A stretch of DNA of 64,000 nt from Elioraea thermophila (ex Habib et al. 2022) (GCF_003336755.1 NZ_KZ851831.1:223268-287267); one strand, 5' to 3'. Shown: positions 40,512 to 50,764, numbered from the stretch's first letter. Made by a program: numbers and translations. The notes: a model not told the origin generated them from the letters alone.

Positions 40512-42522
40512 CGCCGCTTCCGCCGGCGCGCGCGCGATCGCCTCGCCGGCCTTCGACGCGCTCGGTGTGGCGGGGCTCCTCGAGGCCGCGATCGCCGCCG
40601 TGCCGACGGGTGTGACCATCGCCGACCCCGCCCTGCCCGACTGCCCCATCGTGTACGTCAACGACGCCTTCACCCGCATGACCGGCTATCTGCCGGACGA
40701 GGTGCTCGGGCGGAACTGCCGCTTCCTGCAGGGCGCGCGCACCGATGCGGCGGCGGTGGCACGGGTGCGCGAGGCGATCGCGCGGCGCACCCCCATCACC
40801 GTCGAGCTCCTGAATTACCGCAAGGACGGCAGCCGGTTCTGGAACGAACTGCATGTCGCCCCCGTCTTCGATGCGGCCGGGGCGCTGAAGGCCTTCATCG
40901 GCATCCAGCACGACATCACCGCGCGCAAGAAGGCCGAAGCGGGGCGCGAGCGAGCCCGCCGGCTGGCCGAGCGCGCCAATCGCACCAAGTCCGATTTCCT
41001 GGCCGCGATGAGCCACGAGATCCGCACGCCGATGAACGGCGTGATGGGCACCTTGGCACTGCTGCTCGAGACCGAACTCGACGCCGAGCAGCGCGCCTAT
41101 GCCGAAACGGCGCGGCAATGCGGCAAGGATCTGCTCGCCATCATCAACGACATCCTCGACATCAGCCGCATCGAAGCGGGCAAGCTCGCGATCGAGTCCG
41201 TGCCGTTCCGGCTGGCCGAGGTGGTGCGCGCGGTGCTCGACCTCGCCGCCGCCGCGGCCGCCGAGAAGGGGCTGAAGCTCGAGGCCCGCATCGCGCCCGA
41301 CGTGCCGGACACGGTGATCGGCGATCCTCTGCGGCTGAAGCAGGTGTTGACCAATCTGGTCGACAACGCGGTGAAGTTCACCGCCGTCGGCGGTGTGACC
41401 GTCACCATCGACCGCGTGCCGGAGGGGGAGGGGACGGGGCTTGCCTTCGCGGTCATCGACACCGGCATCGGCATCCCCCCCTCGGTCCAGAAGCGCCTTT
41501 TCTCCCGCTTCGCCCAGGCCGACCCCTCGATCACGCGTCGCTTCGGCGGCTCGGGGCTCGGGCTCACCATCTGCCGCCGCCTGGTCTCGCTGATGGGCGG
41601 CGAGATCGGGCTCGAATCGCAGCCCGGTCGCGGCACGACCTTCCGCTTCGTGCTGCCTCTGCCCGCCGCCGAGGGGGCGGGCTCCGCCCCGGAGCGCGTG
41701 CTGCCCGACCCCTCGCCGCCGAAACCGCCGGCGGCACGCGGGCGGGTGCTGATCGCCGAGGACAGCCGCACCAACCAGCTGGTCGCCGCGGCCATGCTGC
41801 GCCGTGCGGGGTGGACGGTGGACGTGGTCTCGGACGGGCGCGAGGCCGTCCGTCGCGCCGCGGAGACGGACTACGCGCTGATCCTGATGGACGTGCAGAT
41901 GCCCGAGCTCGACGGACTGGCGGCGAGCCGCCGCATCCGCGCCCTGCCTGGGCCGCGCGGCCAGGTGCCCATCCTCGCCGTCAGCGGTGCGACCACGGAG
42001 GCCGATCGCCGGGCTTGCGCGGAGGCCGGCATGAACGGCTTCCTGCCCAAGCCGATCGACCGTACCACCCTGCTCGACGCGGTGGAGGCCGTGCTCGCCG
42101 AACGCCGCACGCCCCAGCCATCGCCGCCGCCGCCGTCTGCGCCGCCTCCGTCGTTCGGCGACGAGGCGGGACGCGAGGAGCCGCTGCTCGACCGCGCCGT
42201 GCTCGCCGACCTTCGCGAGTCGGTCCAGCCGGGCCGACTGCCGCAGCTCCTCGCCCTGTTCGCCGAGGAGACGGAGACGCGGCTCGCGCGCCTCGCGGAA
42301 GCGATGGCGCGGAAGGATCTCGGTGAGGTCGCACGCGTCGCGCACACGCTGAAGAGTTCCGCCGGCGCCTTCGGCGCGGCCGCGCTCGCCCGCGCGGTGA
42401 CGGCGCTCGAGGAGGAGGCGCGGGCGGGGCGCGGCCCCGAAGCGGCTCGTCTCGCCGAGCGGGTCGCGGCCCTCGCCCGCGCGAGCCTCGCCGCGCTGCG
42501 CGCCCCGGAAACCGTCGGCTGA
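40474..42522 (+). CDS. LOV-domain hybrid histidine kinase
   Basis: A 682-residue sensor kinase. Residues about 35-150 form a LOV domain with the exact flavin-binding motif GRNCRFLQG (photoactive Cys82) and the closing [18 protein letters not shown] and FIGIQHDIT. The HisKA H-box [10 protein letters not shown] (His181) and an HATPase domain follow, then a receiver domain (Asp473 in [13 protein letters not shown]) and an HPt domain (His624 in [10 protein letters not shown]). There are no membrane helices, so it is a soluble blue-light sensor. It overlaps apt by 38 bases; a GTG at 40567 is an alternative start. No response regulator gene is adjacent. Confidence 0.93.
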   Translation: MSRSTASSPTTPDAASAGARAIASPAFDALGVAGLLEAAIAAVPTGVTIADPALPDCPIVYVNDAFTRMTGYLPDEVLGRNCRFLQGARTDAAAVARVREAIARRTPITVELLNYRKDGSRFWNELHVAPVFDAAGALKAFIGIQHDITARKKAEAGRERARRLAERANRTKSDFLAAMSHEIRTPMNGVMGTLALLLETELDAEQRAYAETARQCGKDLLAIINDILDISRIEAGKLAIESVPFRLAEVVRAVLDLAAAAAAEKGLKLEARIAPDVPDTVIGDPLRLKQVLTNLVDNAVKFTAVGGVTVTIDRVPEGEGTGLAFAVIDTGIGIPPSVQKRLFSRFAQADPSITRRFGGSGLGLTICRRLVSLMGGEIGLESQPGRGTTFRFVLPLPAAEGAGSAPERVLPDPSPPKPPAARGRVLIAEDSRTNQLVAAAMLRRAGWTVDVVSDGREAVRRAAETDYALILMDVQMPELDGLAASRRIRALPGPRGQVPILAVSGATTEADRRACAEAGMNGFLPKPIDRTTLLDAVEAVLAERRTPQPSPPPPSAPPPSFGDEAGREEPLLDRAVLADLRESVQPGRLPQLLALFAEETETRLARLAEAMARKDLGEVARVAHTLKSSAGAFGAAALARAVTALEEEARAGRGPEAARLAERVAALARASLAALRAPETVG

Positions 42523-42555
42523 CCCTTTCCCCTTTTTGCCCCGGAGATCACGCCC

Positions 42556-43518
42556 GTGTCGCTTCCCGACGATCCGCTGATCGGCTTCGCCCATGCCGCT
42601 TACCGCTTCGGCGAGCGCTTCGCCGCCCGCGGCACGGGGCTGCGCTTCGTCGAGGCGCGCACGCGCGAGGAGCTCGAGCGGCTCCTGCCCGAGCTCGACG
42701 TACTGGTGGTGTCGGGCTTCTGGCGCAACGACCTCGCCGCCCGCGCCCCGCGCCTCGTCCTCATCCAGTCGATCAGCGCCGGTACGGAACAGTTCGATCA
42801 AGCAACGCTCGCCGCGCGGGGCATCCGTCTCGCCTCGGCGCAAGGAGCGAATGCGGAGGCCGTCGCGCAGCACGGCATGGCGCTGCTGCTCGCCATCGCC
42901 CGCCGCCTGCCCGAGGCGATCCGCAACCAGGACCGTCGCCACTGGCGCGGCATGAGCCCCGACCCCGCCCTGCGCGAGGACACGCTCGCCGGCCGGACCC
43001 TGCTCGTCGTCGGCTATGGGCGCATCGGTTCGCGCCTGGGTGCGCTCGCGCGCGCCTTCGGCCTGCGGGTGATCGGGGTGCGCCGCGACCCGGGAGCGGG
43101 CGGGGCGGGTGCGGACGAGCTGCACGGCTTCTCCGCCTTGCCCGCACTCTGGGGCAGGGCGGACATCGTCGCGCTCACCTGCGCGCTCACGTCCGAAACG
43201 ACGGGGCTCGTCGACGAGGCGGCGTTTCGGGCTCTCAAACCGGGTGCGGGCCTCGTCAACCTCGCGCGCGGCCGGGTGGTGGACGAAACGGCACTTCTCG
43301 ATGCGCTCCGTTCGGGGCGGCTCGCTTGGGCCGCGCTCGACGTCTTCGCCGAGGAGCCGCTGCCGGCGGAGCATCCGCTGTGGGCGATGCCGAACGTGCT
43401 GATCACACCCCACTGCGCCGGCGAATTCCGCGGCTACGAGGACGGGGTTATCGACCTGCTGGTCGACAACATCGCGCGCCTTCGCCGCGGCGAGACGCTG
43501 ATCAACCAGATCGTCTGA
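42556..43518 (+). CDS. D-2-hydroxyacid dehydrogenase (glyoxylate/hydroxypyruvate reductase type)
   Basis: A 320-residue NAD(P)-dependent oxidoreductase starting at GTG. The dinucleotide fold VVGYGRIGSRLGALARAFG and the catalytic Arg (NLARGRVVDE), Glu (VFAEEPLP) and His (LITPHCAGE) are intact. The substrate is not determined by sequence; glyoxylate or hydroxypyruvate reduction is likely. It is 33 bases after the kinase gene. Confidence 0.88.
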   Translation: MSLPDDPLIGFAHAAYRFGERFAARGTGLRFVEARTREELERLLPELDVLVVSGFWRNDLAARAPRLVLIQSISAGTEQFDQATLAARGIRLASAQGANAEAVAQHGMALLLAIARRLPEAIRNQDRRHWRGMSPDPALREDTLAGRTLLVVGYGRIGSRLGALARAFGLRVIGVRRDPGAGGAGADELHGFSALPALWGRADIVALTCALTSETTGLVDEAAFRALKPGAGLVNLARGRVVDETALLDALRSGRLAWAALDVFAEEPLPAEHPLWAMPNVLITPHCAGEFRGYEDGVIDLLVDNIARLRRGETLINQIV

Positions 43519-43527
43519 CGCGCCGGA

Positions 43528-44694
43528 TCAGACGACGGCACGCTCCTCCACCCGCCGCCCGTCCGCCAGCCGATCGAAGCCCAAGGGCGAGAGGTCCATC
43601 GCGACATACCGCCCCCACAGCGCGAGCTCGGCGAGCCCCCGCCCCGTGCTGGGCGCCTGCTGCAGGCCGTGGCCCGAGAAGCCGCAGGCGGCGAACAGCC
43701 CCGACACACCGGGAATGGGGCCGATGAGCGCGTTGTGGTCGAACGTGTTGAAATCGTAATGGCCGGCCCAGGCGCGTTCGAGCCTGATCCGCTCGAGGGC
43801 GGGAACCCGTGCCGCGATCGGTGCCCAGACCCGCTCCTCGAAGAAGCCGTCGATCAGGTCGAAATCCTCCGCCGCGACGTCGGGATCCTCGTCGGGCGGT
43901 GGCGAGGCGCCGCAGATGAAGCCCTCGCCTTCAGGGCGGAGATAGGCGCCCGAAGGGTCGATCAGCAGCGGCAGGCCGGCCAGGGGGTCGGGGCAGCGGA
44001 GGAAGAAGATCATCCGCTTGCGCCGCCGCACGGGAACCGCGAGGAAGGGGGCGAGCAGGGCGGGGGTGTCGCAGCCGGCGCAGACGATCACCCGGGCGGC
44101 GGCGATGCGCTCGCCGTCGGCGAGCACCACGCCGCGCACGCGCTCGCCTTCCGTGTCGATCGCCGCCACCTCGCCCGTCCGCCACGCGACACCTGCCTCG
44201 CGGCTTCGCGCCCGCATCGCCTGCGCCAGGCCGAAGCCATCGAACCAGCCTTCGCCGCTTCGGCCGAACGTTCCGGCAGCGATCCCTTCCGTGTTCAGCC
44301 ACGGGAAGCGCGCAGCGAGGTCCGCCGTCTCCAGCCAGGCGATGTCAGCCCCCTCGGCGAGGGCCGTCGCATGGTTGGCGGTGAGGGCGGCGCGACCCGC
44401 CTCGGTGGCGAGGAAAAGGTAGCCGCCTTCGCGGAAGGTGGGGTCGAAGCCGAAGAGACGCGGGGCGGCACGCAGCAGCGCCACGCCGTAACCCGAGACG
44501 CGCACGTTGATCGCGGCCGAGAACTGGCGGCGGATCGAGGAGGCGGAGAGGGCGGTGGCGGCGCGGGCATACGACGGATCCTTCTCGATGACGACGATGC
44601 GCGTCTCCGCTCCGTACCAGCAGGCGAGGTGCCAGGCGGTGGAGGCGCCCACCGCCGCCCCGCCGACGATCACGATGTCGACCCGTTCGCTCAT
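43528..44694 (-). CDS. FAD-dependent oxidoreductase (DAO/SoxA-like)
   Basis: A 388-residue flavoprotein of the D-amino acid/sarcosine oxidase fold. It starts VDIVIVGGAAVGASTAWHLA, the FAD Rossmann motif, and ends with GLFAACGFSGHGLQQAPSTG, the second FAD-contact region. The family demethylates or deaminates secondary amines and amino acids. It converges on the dehydrogenase gene and diverges from the cyclodeaminase-like gene. Confidence 0.87.
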   Translation of the reverse strand: MSERVDIVIVGGAAVGASTAWHLACWYGAETRIVVIEKDPSYARAATALSASSIRRQFSAAINVRVSGYGVALLRAAPRLFGFDPTFREGGYLFLATEAGRAALTANHATALAEGADIAWLETADLAARFPWLNTEGIAAGTFGRSGEGWFDGFGLAQAMRARSREAGVAWRTGEVAAIDTEGERVRGVVLADGERIAAARVIVCAGCDTPALLAPFLAVPVRRRKRMIFFLRCPDPLAGLPLLIDPSGAYLRPEGEGFICGASPPPDEDPDVAAEDFDLIDGFFEERVWAPIAARVPALERIRLERAWAGHYDFNTFDHNALIGPIPGVSGLFAACGFSGHGLQQAPSTGRGLAELALWGRYVAMDLSPLGFDRLADGRRVEERAVV

Positions 44695-44750
44695 GCGGCG
44701 ATGCTGGCCCGGGGCTGGACGGGGCGGAAGGCCGGGCCGAGGATCGGCCC

Positions 44751-45692
44751 ATGCGCGTGATCGACGGTGCCGAACTCGCCCGCCTGACCCCCTATCCGCT
44801 GCTCGCCGACGCTCTTCGCCACCGCCTGCGCGGGGTCGTCTCGCCGCCGCGCACCCATCTCGACCCCACGGGGCGCGGCGACGCGCTGCTGCTGATGCCG
44901 GCGTGGCGCGAGGGGGGCCTCATCGGGGTGAAGCTCGTCACCGTCTATCCCGGCAACGCCGCCCGCGGCGCGCCCGCGGTCGCCGCCGCCTACGCCGCCT
45001 TCGCCCACGCGGACGGTCGACTGCTTGCCCTTCTCGACGGTACGGTGCTGACGCTCCGCCGCACTGCCGCCGCCACCGCCCTCGCCGCCCGGCTGCTCGC
45101 GCGCCCCGACGCCCGATCCTTGCTCGTCTGCGGCACCGGCGCGCTCGCCCCTGAGCTCGCCCGCGCGCACGCCGCCCTGATCCCCGCCCTGGCGCGCATC
45201 CTGATCTGGGGCCGGAACGAGACGAAGGCGCGCGCGCTCGCCACCACCCTCGCCGCCGAGGGGCTCGCCGCCGAACCGGTCGCCGACCTCGACGCGGCCC
45301 TGGCGCAGGCCGACCTCGTCGCCGCCGCCACCACGGCGACCAAACCCTTCCTCCGCGCCTCGGCCGTCCGCCCGGGGATACATCTCGGCCTGATCGGCGC
45401 CTTCACCCCCGGCATGAGCGAGGCCGAACCCGCCCTCCTCGCCCGCGCGCGGCTGTTCGCCGACGATCGCGACGCCGTGCTGGCCAAGGGTGGCGAGGTG
45501 GTGCAGGCCATCGCCGCCGGGCTGATCGCACCCGCGGCGATCGAGACCGACCTCGCCGGGCTTGCCGCCGCCCCGCCGGCGCGCACCGCGGCGGACATCA
45601 CCGTCTTCAAGTCGGTGGGTTTCGCCGCGCTCGATCTCGTGGCGGCGGAACTGGCTCTGAGGCGGCTTCCGGCCGATGCCGCCCGGGCGTAG
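44751..45692 (+). CDS. Ornithine cyclodeaminase/mu-crystallin family protein
   Basis: A 313-residue NAD(P)-binding protein. It has GGLIGVKLVTVYPGN near residue 60 and a Rossmann region at SLLVCGTGALAPELARAHA. Members are ornithine cyclodeaminases, ketimine reductases or alanine dehydrogenases, and sequence alone does not decide. It is divergent from the FAD oxidase; the two could act on an amine or amino acid taken up by the nearby liv system. Confidence 0.86.
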   Translation: MRVIDGAELARLTPYPLLADALRHRLRGVVSPPRTHLDPTGRGDALLLMPAWREGGLIGVKLVTVYPGNAARGAPAVAAAYAAFAHADGRLLALLDGTVLTLRRTAAATALAARLLARPDARSLLVCGTGALAPELARAHAALIPALARILIWGRNETKARALATTLAAEGLAAEPVADLDAALAQADLVAAATTATKPFLRASAVRPGIHLGLIGAFTPGMSEAEPALLARARLFADDRDAVLAKGGEVVQAIAAGLIAPAAIETDLAGLAAAPPARTAADITVFKSVGFAALDLVAAELALRRLPADAARA

Positions 45693-45723
45693 CTCACCCC
45701 CAACACGGAGGGAGACAGGACCG

Positions 45724-46735
45724 ATGACCAGAACCGCTCGCCTCGGCAGGCGCACGGCTGCAGATGGTGTTCGGCGATGCGCGCTCGAACCCGGAGGGCG
45801 GCGTGGCCGAGGTCGAGCGCATGCAGGCGGAAGGGGTGGCGGCGATCGTCGGCGGCTTCGCCTCGCCGATCGCGCTGGCCGCGAGCCAGGCGGCGGCGCG
45901 CTACGACATCCCCTACGTGGTCGATGTCGGCGTGTCGGATCAGATCGTGCAGCGCGGCCTGCGCAACACGTTCCGCTTCGGTCCCGGTTTCGGCACCGTG
46001 ACGAAGGCGGCGCTCGACAACCTCGTCGCGATCAACGAGGCGGCCGGGCGGCCCGCCCGCTCGGTGGTGATCGTGCACGAGGACGGGCTGTTCGGGTCGG
46101 GCCTCGCACGGCTGCTCAACGCCCAGCTGCCCGAGCGCGGCTTCCAGGTGCTGGAGACGATTGCGCACCCCACGCCGTCGCGTGACATGTCGAACGTCGC
46201 GCTGCGCATCCGCGCCCTCAACCCCGACGTCCTCATCCCCTCATCGTACTATTCCGAGTTCGTTCTGCTCGCCCGCACCATGCAGCAGCAGAGAATCAGG
46301 CCGAAGGCGATCTACGCCGTGCTCAACGGGGCGGCGTCGAACTTCCGCTTCGTGCGCGAGTTCCCCGAGGCCGCCAACCTGATCATGGACTGCAACCACT
46401 GGGCCGATCCGCGCAAGCCCAAGACCGCCGAGGTGCGCGCCAAGGCCGAAGCGACGGGCCGCTTCTGGCTCTACAACATCCCGCTCAATTACTCCTGCGT
46501 CCGTCTGGTGGCGGATGCGATCGAACGCGCCGGCAGCACGGACCGCAACCGCATCATCGAGGCGCTCGCCGCCTCGACCTTCGAGGACCACATCATGCCG
46601 TACGGGCCGACACGCTTCGTCAACGGCCAGAACCAGGGTGCGGGGCCCGTGAACACCCAGGTGCAGGATCGCGACATCAAGGTGATCTTCCCGCGCGAAT
46701 TCGCCAACGCGACGCCGATCTTCCCCGCCGTCTGA
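45724..46735 (+). pseudogene. liv-type substrate-binding protein with N-terminal deletion and frameshift
   Basis: The 5' end is a normal start: GGAGGGAGACAGG precedes ATG and MTRTARLGRRTAA, the beginning of a Tat/Sec-like signal. The sequence then jumps at GGCTGCAG (45756-45763) into another frame reading LQMVFGDARSNPEGGVAEVE, the sequence expected about 80 residues into such a protein. The rest, to the stop near 46735, is intact (ANF-receptor family). About 60-80 residues of signal and lobe 1 are missing, so the product cannot be exported or fold. Confidence 0.8.
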
Positions 46736-46785
46736 CGCGGCCTTCGCCGGGGAGCGGGTGAAAACGCCCGCTCCCCTCGCTTGCG

Positions 46786-47658
46786 ATGTACGCGCCCGAG
46801 ATCCTCCTCACCGCCGTGCTGAACGGGCTGATGACGGGGGCGATCTATGCGCTGATCGCGCTCGGCCTCACCCTCGTCTACGGCGTGCTGCACATCATCA
46901 ACTTCGCGCATGGGGCGATCCTCACCGCGGCGATGTTCGCGGTCTACGTGCTGCACGCCGCCTGGGGTGTCGACCCGTACCTCGCCCTGCTGCCCCTCAC
47001 CGTCGGCTTCTTCGCCCTGGGCTACGCGGTGCAGCGCTTCGTCATCGGCCCGGCGAGCCACGGCGATGACGGCAACATCCTGCTCGTCACCCTGGGGCTC
47101 GCCATCATCATCGAGAACGCGCTGCTCGCCTGGTTCCGCTCCGACACGCGTTCGATCGACGTGCCTTACGCCTTCTCCGTCATCGAGGTCGGCGGCTTCT
47201 TCCTCTCGCTGCCGCATGTGATTGCGGTGGCTGTGGTGGTCGCGGTCGCCCTGGTGCTGTGGCTCTTTCTTGCGCGCTCGCGCACCGGGGCGGCGATCCG
47301 CGCGGTGGCGAAGGAGAAGGTGGGCGCGCAGCTCTGCGGCATCGACGTCGCGCGCATCTATGCCGTCACCTTCGGCCTCGGCGCGGCCTGCCTCGCCGTC
47401 GCGGCCTCGCTGCTGATGCCGACCTACCTGGTCAATCCGCGCGTGGGCAATGCCTTCGTCCTCGTCGCCTTCACCATCGTCGTGCTGGGCGGCATGGGCT
47501 CGATCCCGGGCGCCCTGCTGGGTGGGCTCTTCATCGGCGTGGTGGAAAGTCTTTCGGGTCTGTTCATGGGCGAGAGCCTCGGCCAGATCGGCATCTTCCT
47601 GATCTTCATCCTGGTCCTGCTCGTCCGCCCGACGGGCCTGTTCGGAGCGAAGGCGTGA
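46786..47658 (+). CDS. livH: Second branched-chain-type permease LivH
   Basis: An intact 290-residue permease, with ALGLTLVYGVLHIINFAHGA near the N-terminus and GGMGSIPGALLGGLFIGVVE near the C-terminus. It is the only undamaged gene of this second liv operon, lying between a broken binding protein and a fused livM-livG remnant. It probably cannot function without its partners. Confidence 0.9.
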   Translation: MYAPEILLTAVLNGLMTGAIYALIALGLTLVYGVLHIINFAHGAILTAAMFAVYVLHAAWGVDPYLALLPLTVGFFALGYAVQRFVIGPASHGDDGNILLVTLGLAIIIENALLAWFRSDTRSIDVPYAFSVIEVGGFFLSLPHVIAVAVVVAVALVLWLFLARSRTGAAIRAVAKEKVGAQLCGIDVARIYAVTFGLGAACLAVAASLLMPTYLVNPRVGNAFVLVAFTIVVLGGMGSIPGALLGGLFIGVVESLSGLFMGESLGQIGIFLIFILVLLVRPTGLFGAKA

Positions 47659-48690
47659 GCCGCTCTCGGGCCTACGGTTCGGTGCTCGCGGTGGGTGCGG
47701 GGCTTGCCGCACTTCCGCTTGCCACTGAGTCCAACGTCCTTCGCAACTTCCTCGTCTTCATGCTGATCGTCGCCGTGGCGGCGACGGGCTGGAACCTGCT
47801 CGGCGGCTATGGCGGGCAGTTCAGCTTCGGCCGCGCGGCCTTCTTCGGCACCGGCGCCTACGGGATGGCGATCCTGCCGGAGCGGGCGGGGCTGAACGCC
47901 TGGGTCGCCTTGCCGCTCGCCATCGCCGTGGGGCCCCGTCGGCGCCATCATCGGCGCGCTCGCGTTCCGCGCACGCCTGCGCGGTTCCTACTTCGCCCTG
48001 GTCACCCTCGCCTTCGCCGAGGTGTTGCGCATCGTCGCCAATGTGCTGCCGATCACCGGCGGCGCAGCGGGGATTCTGATCCGTCTGCGCATCGACCCCT
48101 GGCACTTCCAGTTCGCCGATCGGCGCGTCTTCTACCGGGTCGCGCTCGGCTTCCTCGTCTCCGCCTTGCTTCTCGTCCTCGCGATCGAGCGGGCCCGTTT
48201 CGGCGCTTGGCTCGTCGCCGTGCGCGAGAACATCGCGGTCGGCGCCTATCTGCGCCGGCGGGATCGCGCCGATGCGCTGGCGGAAGCCGATCGCGTCGCG
48301 CGTCGGGTCGGGCTCGATCGCCTGCTCCAACTCCCCGCTGCCGCGCTCACCGTCGCTGGCCGCAAGCGGCTCGAGCTTGCGCGTGCGCTGGCCACGGCCC
48401 CCCGCCTTCTCCTGCTCGACGAGGTGCTGGCCGGCCTCAACCCGTCGGAAATCCGCGACGTCGTGCCCGTCATCCGTGCCATCCGCGACGACGGGGTGAC
48501 GATCCTGATGGTCGAGCACGTGATGCAGGCGGTGATGAGCCTCTGCGAGCGCGTGCACGTGCTGGCGCAGGGGCGACTGATCGCACACGGAACACCGGCC
48601 GAGATCGCGCGCGATCCGCGCGTGATCGAGGCCTATCTCGGCCAAGGTGCGGCGCAGCGGCTGGCTTCGGGCGCCTCCGGCCATGCCTGA
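47655..48690 (+). pseudogene. livM-livG fusion remnant with one-base frameshift
   Basis: The GTG start overlaps livH. The first 92 codons read as LivM (NLLGGYGGQFSFGRAAFFG). A run of four C at 47934-47937 then shifts the frame; removing one C restores VGAIIGALAFRARLRGSYFA. LivM continues to LVAVREN (48220-48231) and then becomes LivG from IAVGAYLRRRDRAD to the LivG stop. About 140 residues of LivM and about 100 of LivG, including Walker A, are lost. Walker B LLLLDEV remains. Confidence 0.85.
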
Positions 48691-49024
48691 GCCTCTGCTC
48701 GCGGTCGAGAATCTCGTCGCCGGCTACGGCGGGGCGCCGGTGCTGCGGGGCGTCTCGCTCGGCGTGGCGGAGGGCGAGATCGTCGCCGTGCTCGGCGCGA
48801 ACGGGGTGGGCAAGACGACGCTCAACCGCACCCTCTCCGGGCTCGTGCGCGCATCGAGCGGAACGATCCGCTTCCTCGGCGAACGCATCGACCGCCTTGC
48901 CCCGCCCGACATCGTGCGCCGCGGCCTGATCCACGTGCTGGAGAACGGCACGGTGGTGATGCAAGGCCCGGCCGATCGGCTCGCCACCGACCCGGCTCTC
49001 GCCACCGCCTATCTTGGCCTTTGA
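48683..49024 (+). pseudogene. livF: livF with an in-frame internal deletion
   Basis: The start MPEPLLAVENLVAGYGG and Walker A GANGVGKTT are normal. After RRGLIHV the sequence jumps to LENGTVVMQGPADRLATDP, the C-terminal end of LivF. About 120 residues with the signature and Walker B are missing, leaving 113 of roughly 235. The junction is CACGTG (48932-48937). The frame is kept, but an ATPase cannot work without these motifs. Confidence 0.85.
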
Positions 49025-49027
49025 CAC

Positions 49028-50764
49028 ATGACCACGCTCGATCCCGTCACGCTCGCCGTGCTCAAGGGCAGGCTCGAACAGATCGCGGACGAGATGGACG
49101 CCACGCTTGCTCGTTCCGCCTTCAACCCGATCATCGCCGAGGCGCGCGACCTCTCGCACGGCCTCTACCACGCCGAAACGGGAGAGACCCTGGTGCAGGG
49201 CTCGTCGGGCCTGCCGATCTTCGTCGGCGCAACCGCCTTCGCCGTGCGCGCGGTGATCGACCACGCCGCCGCACGCGGCGGGGCGCGGCCGGGCGAGACC
49301 TGGGCCTTCAACGACCCCTATCTCGGCGGCACGCACCTGAACGACATGCGCCTCGTCCGCCCCGTGTTCCGGCGGGGGCGCGTGTTCTGCTGGCTTGCCT
49401 CCGTCGCGCACTGGCTCGATTTCGGCGGCGCGGTGCCGGGCGGCTACAACCCGCGCGCGACGGAAGCGCACCAGGAAGGCGTGCGCATCCCGCCCGTGGT
49501 GCTGGCGCGCGAGGGCGTGCTCGACGAGACCGTGCTCGCCATCCTGCAGGCGAACACGCGCACGCCGCACGCCAACTGGGGCGACCTCAACGGCCAGCTC
49601 AACGCGCTCGATCTCGGCGAACGGCGGCTTTGCGCCCTGCTCGACGAGGCGGGCGAGGAGACCGTCGCCGCGCTCGCGGCACTCACCGCGCGCGCCGAGG
49701 CGATGATGCGCGATGCGCTCGCGCGCCTGCCGGACGGCGTCTACGCGGCGGAGGACTTCCTCGACAACGACGGCATCGACCAGGCAGCCCTGCCCATCCG
49801 GCTTCGCCTCACTATCGCGGGTGAGCGCGCAAGCCTCGACTTCTCGGGCACGGCCGCCGCCTGTGCGGGGCCGCTGAACATCAGCCGCGCGACCGCCATC
49901 GCCGCCTGCTACGTCGCCCTCAAGCACCTCTTCCCCGAAGTGCCGGCGAACGGCGGTTGCCTCGCGCCGATCGCCATCACCATTCCCGACGGCTCGATCC
50001 TCGCCGCCGAGGCGCCGCGCCCCATCGCCGGCTACACCGAGACGATCCTACGGGTGATCGACGTCATCTTCCGCGCCTTTGCCGAAGCCTCCCCCGACCG
50101 CGCCATCGCCGGGCCCTTCGCCACCATCAACGCCCTCTCCATCTCCGGCCGCCGCGCCGACGCGTCGCGCTGGGTGATGTTCTGCTTCTTCGGCGGCGGC
50201 CTCGGCGGCACGCCACAGTCGGATGGTCTCAATCACGGCAACAACCCGATCAGCACCGCCACCATGCCGCCGCTCGAGATTCTCGAGGCCTCCTATCCGA
50301 TTCGTTTCACGCAATGGGCGCTGCGCCCCGACAGTGCGGGGCCGGGCATGCATCGCGGCGGGCTCGGAGCGATCTACGAGATCGCGATCGACGATGCAGG
50401 CGGTGCCGACGCCTTCCTGCTCGGCGAGCGGGGGCTCTTTCCGCCCTTCGGTGTCGCGGGTGGTGGTGCGGCGTCGCCGAACCGTTTCGCTTGGCAGACG
50501 GACGATGGCTGGCGTTCCTCGCCCATGGTCTCCAAGGCGTTCGGGCTGAGCCTCGCGCGCGGGCAACGGATTCGGCTGGAGACGCCGGGTGGCGGCGGCT
50601 GGGGCGACCCGTTCGCGCGCGACCCTGCCCGTGTGGCACGCGACGTGCGCCTGGGCTACGTCAGTGCCAAGGCCGCGCGCGATGCCTATGGTGTCGTGGT
50701 CCTGGAAGACGGGTCGGTGGATGCCGAAGCCACCGCGGCGCTGCGCCGGGGGCGGGCGGCATGA
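49028..50764 (+). CDS. hyuB: Hydantoinase/oxoprolinase subunit B
   Basis: A 578-residue member of the hydantoinase B/oxoprolinase family. It begins LDPVTLAVLKGRLEQIADEM, with NDPYLGGTHLNDM near residue 97 and the C-terminal ETPGGGGWGDPFARDP. With HyuA it forms an ATP-dependent hydrolase for hydantoins, oxoproline, acetophenone-type or N-methylhydantoin substrates. It starts 3 bases after the livF remnant and overlaps hyuA by four bases. Confidence 0.92.
   Translation: MTTLDPVTLAVLKGRLEQIADEMDATLARSAFNPIIAEARDLSHGLYHAETGETLVQGSSGLPIFVGATAFAVRAVIDHAAARGGARPGETWAFNDPYLGGTHLNDMRLVRPVFRRGRVFCWLASVAHWLDFGGAVPGGYNPRATEAHQEGVRIPPVVLAREGVLDETVLAILQANTRTPHANWGDLNGQLNALDLGERRLCALLDEAGEETVAALAALTARAEAMMRDALARLPDGVYAAEDFLDNDGIDQAALPIRLRLTIAGERASLDFSGTAAACAGPLNISRATAIAACYVALKHLFPEVPANGGCLAPIAITIPDGSILAAEAPRPIAGYTETILRVIDVIFRAFAEASPDRAIAGPFATINALSISGRRADASRWVMFCFFGGGLGGTPQSDGLNHGNNPISTATMPPLEILEASYPIRFTQWALRPDSAGPGMHRGGLGAIYEIAIDDAGGADAFLLGERGLFPPFGVAGGGAASPNRFAWQTDDGWRSSPMVSKAFGLSLARGQRIRLETPGGGGWGDPFARDPARVARDVRLGYVSAKAARDAYGVVVLEDGSVDAEATAALRRGRAA

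Noticed and set aside
40444..43413. Minus-strand open frame of 989 codons opposite the LOV kinase and dehydrogenase
   Set aside because: It is Arg/Gly/Ala/His-rich with no recognisable motifs; the plus strand holds well-supported genes. High GC makes long antisense frames common.
46786..49024. A second complete branched-chain importer
   Set aside because: Only livH is whole; livM, livG and livF lack essential parts.
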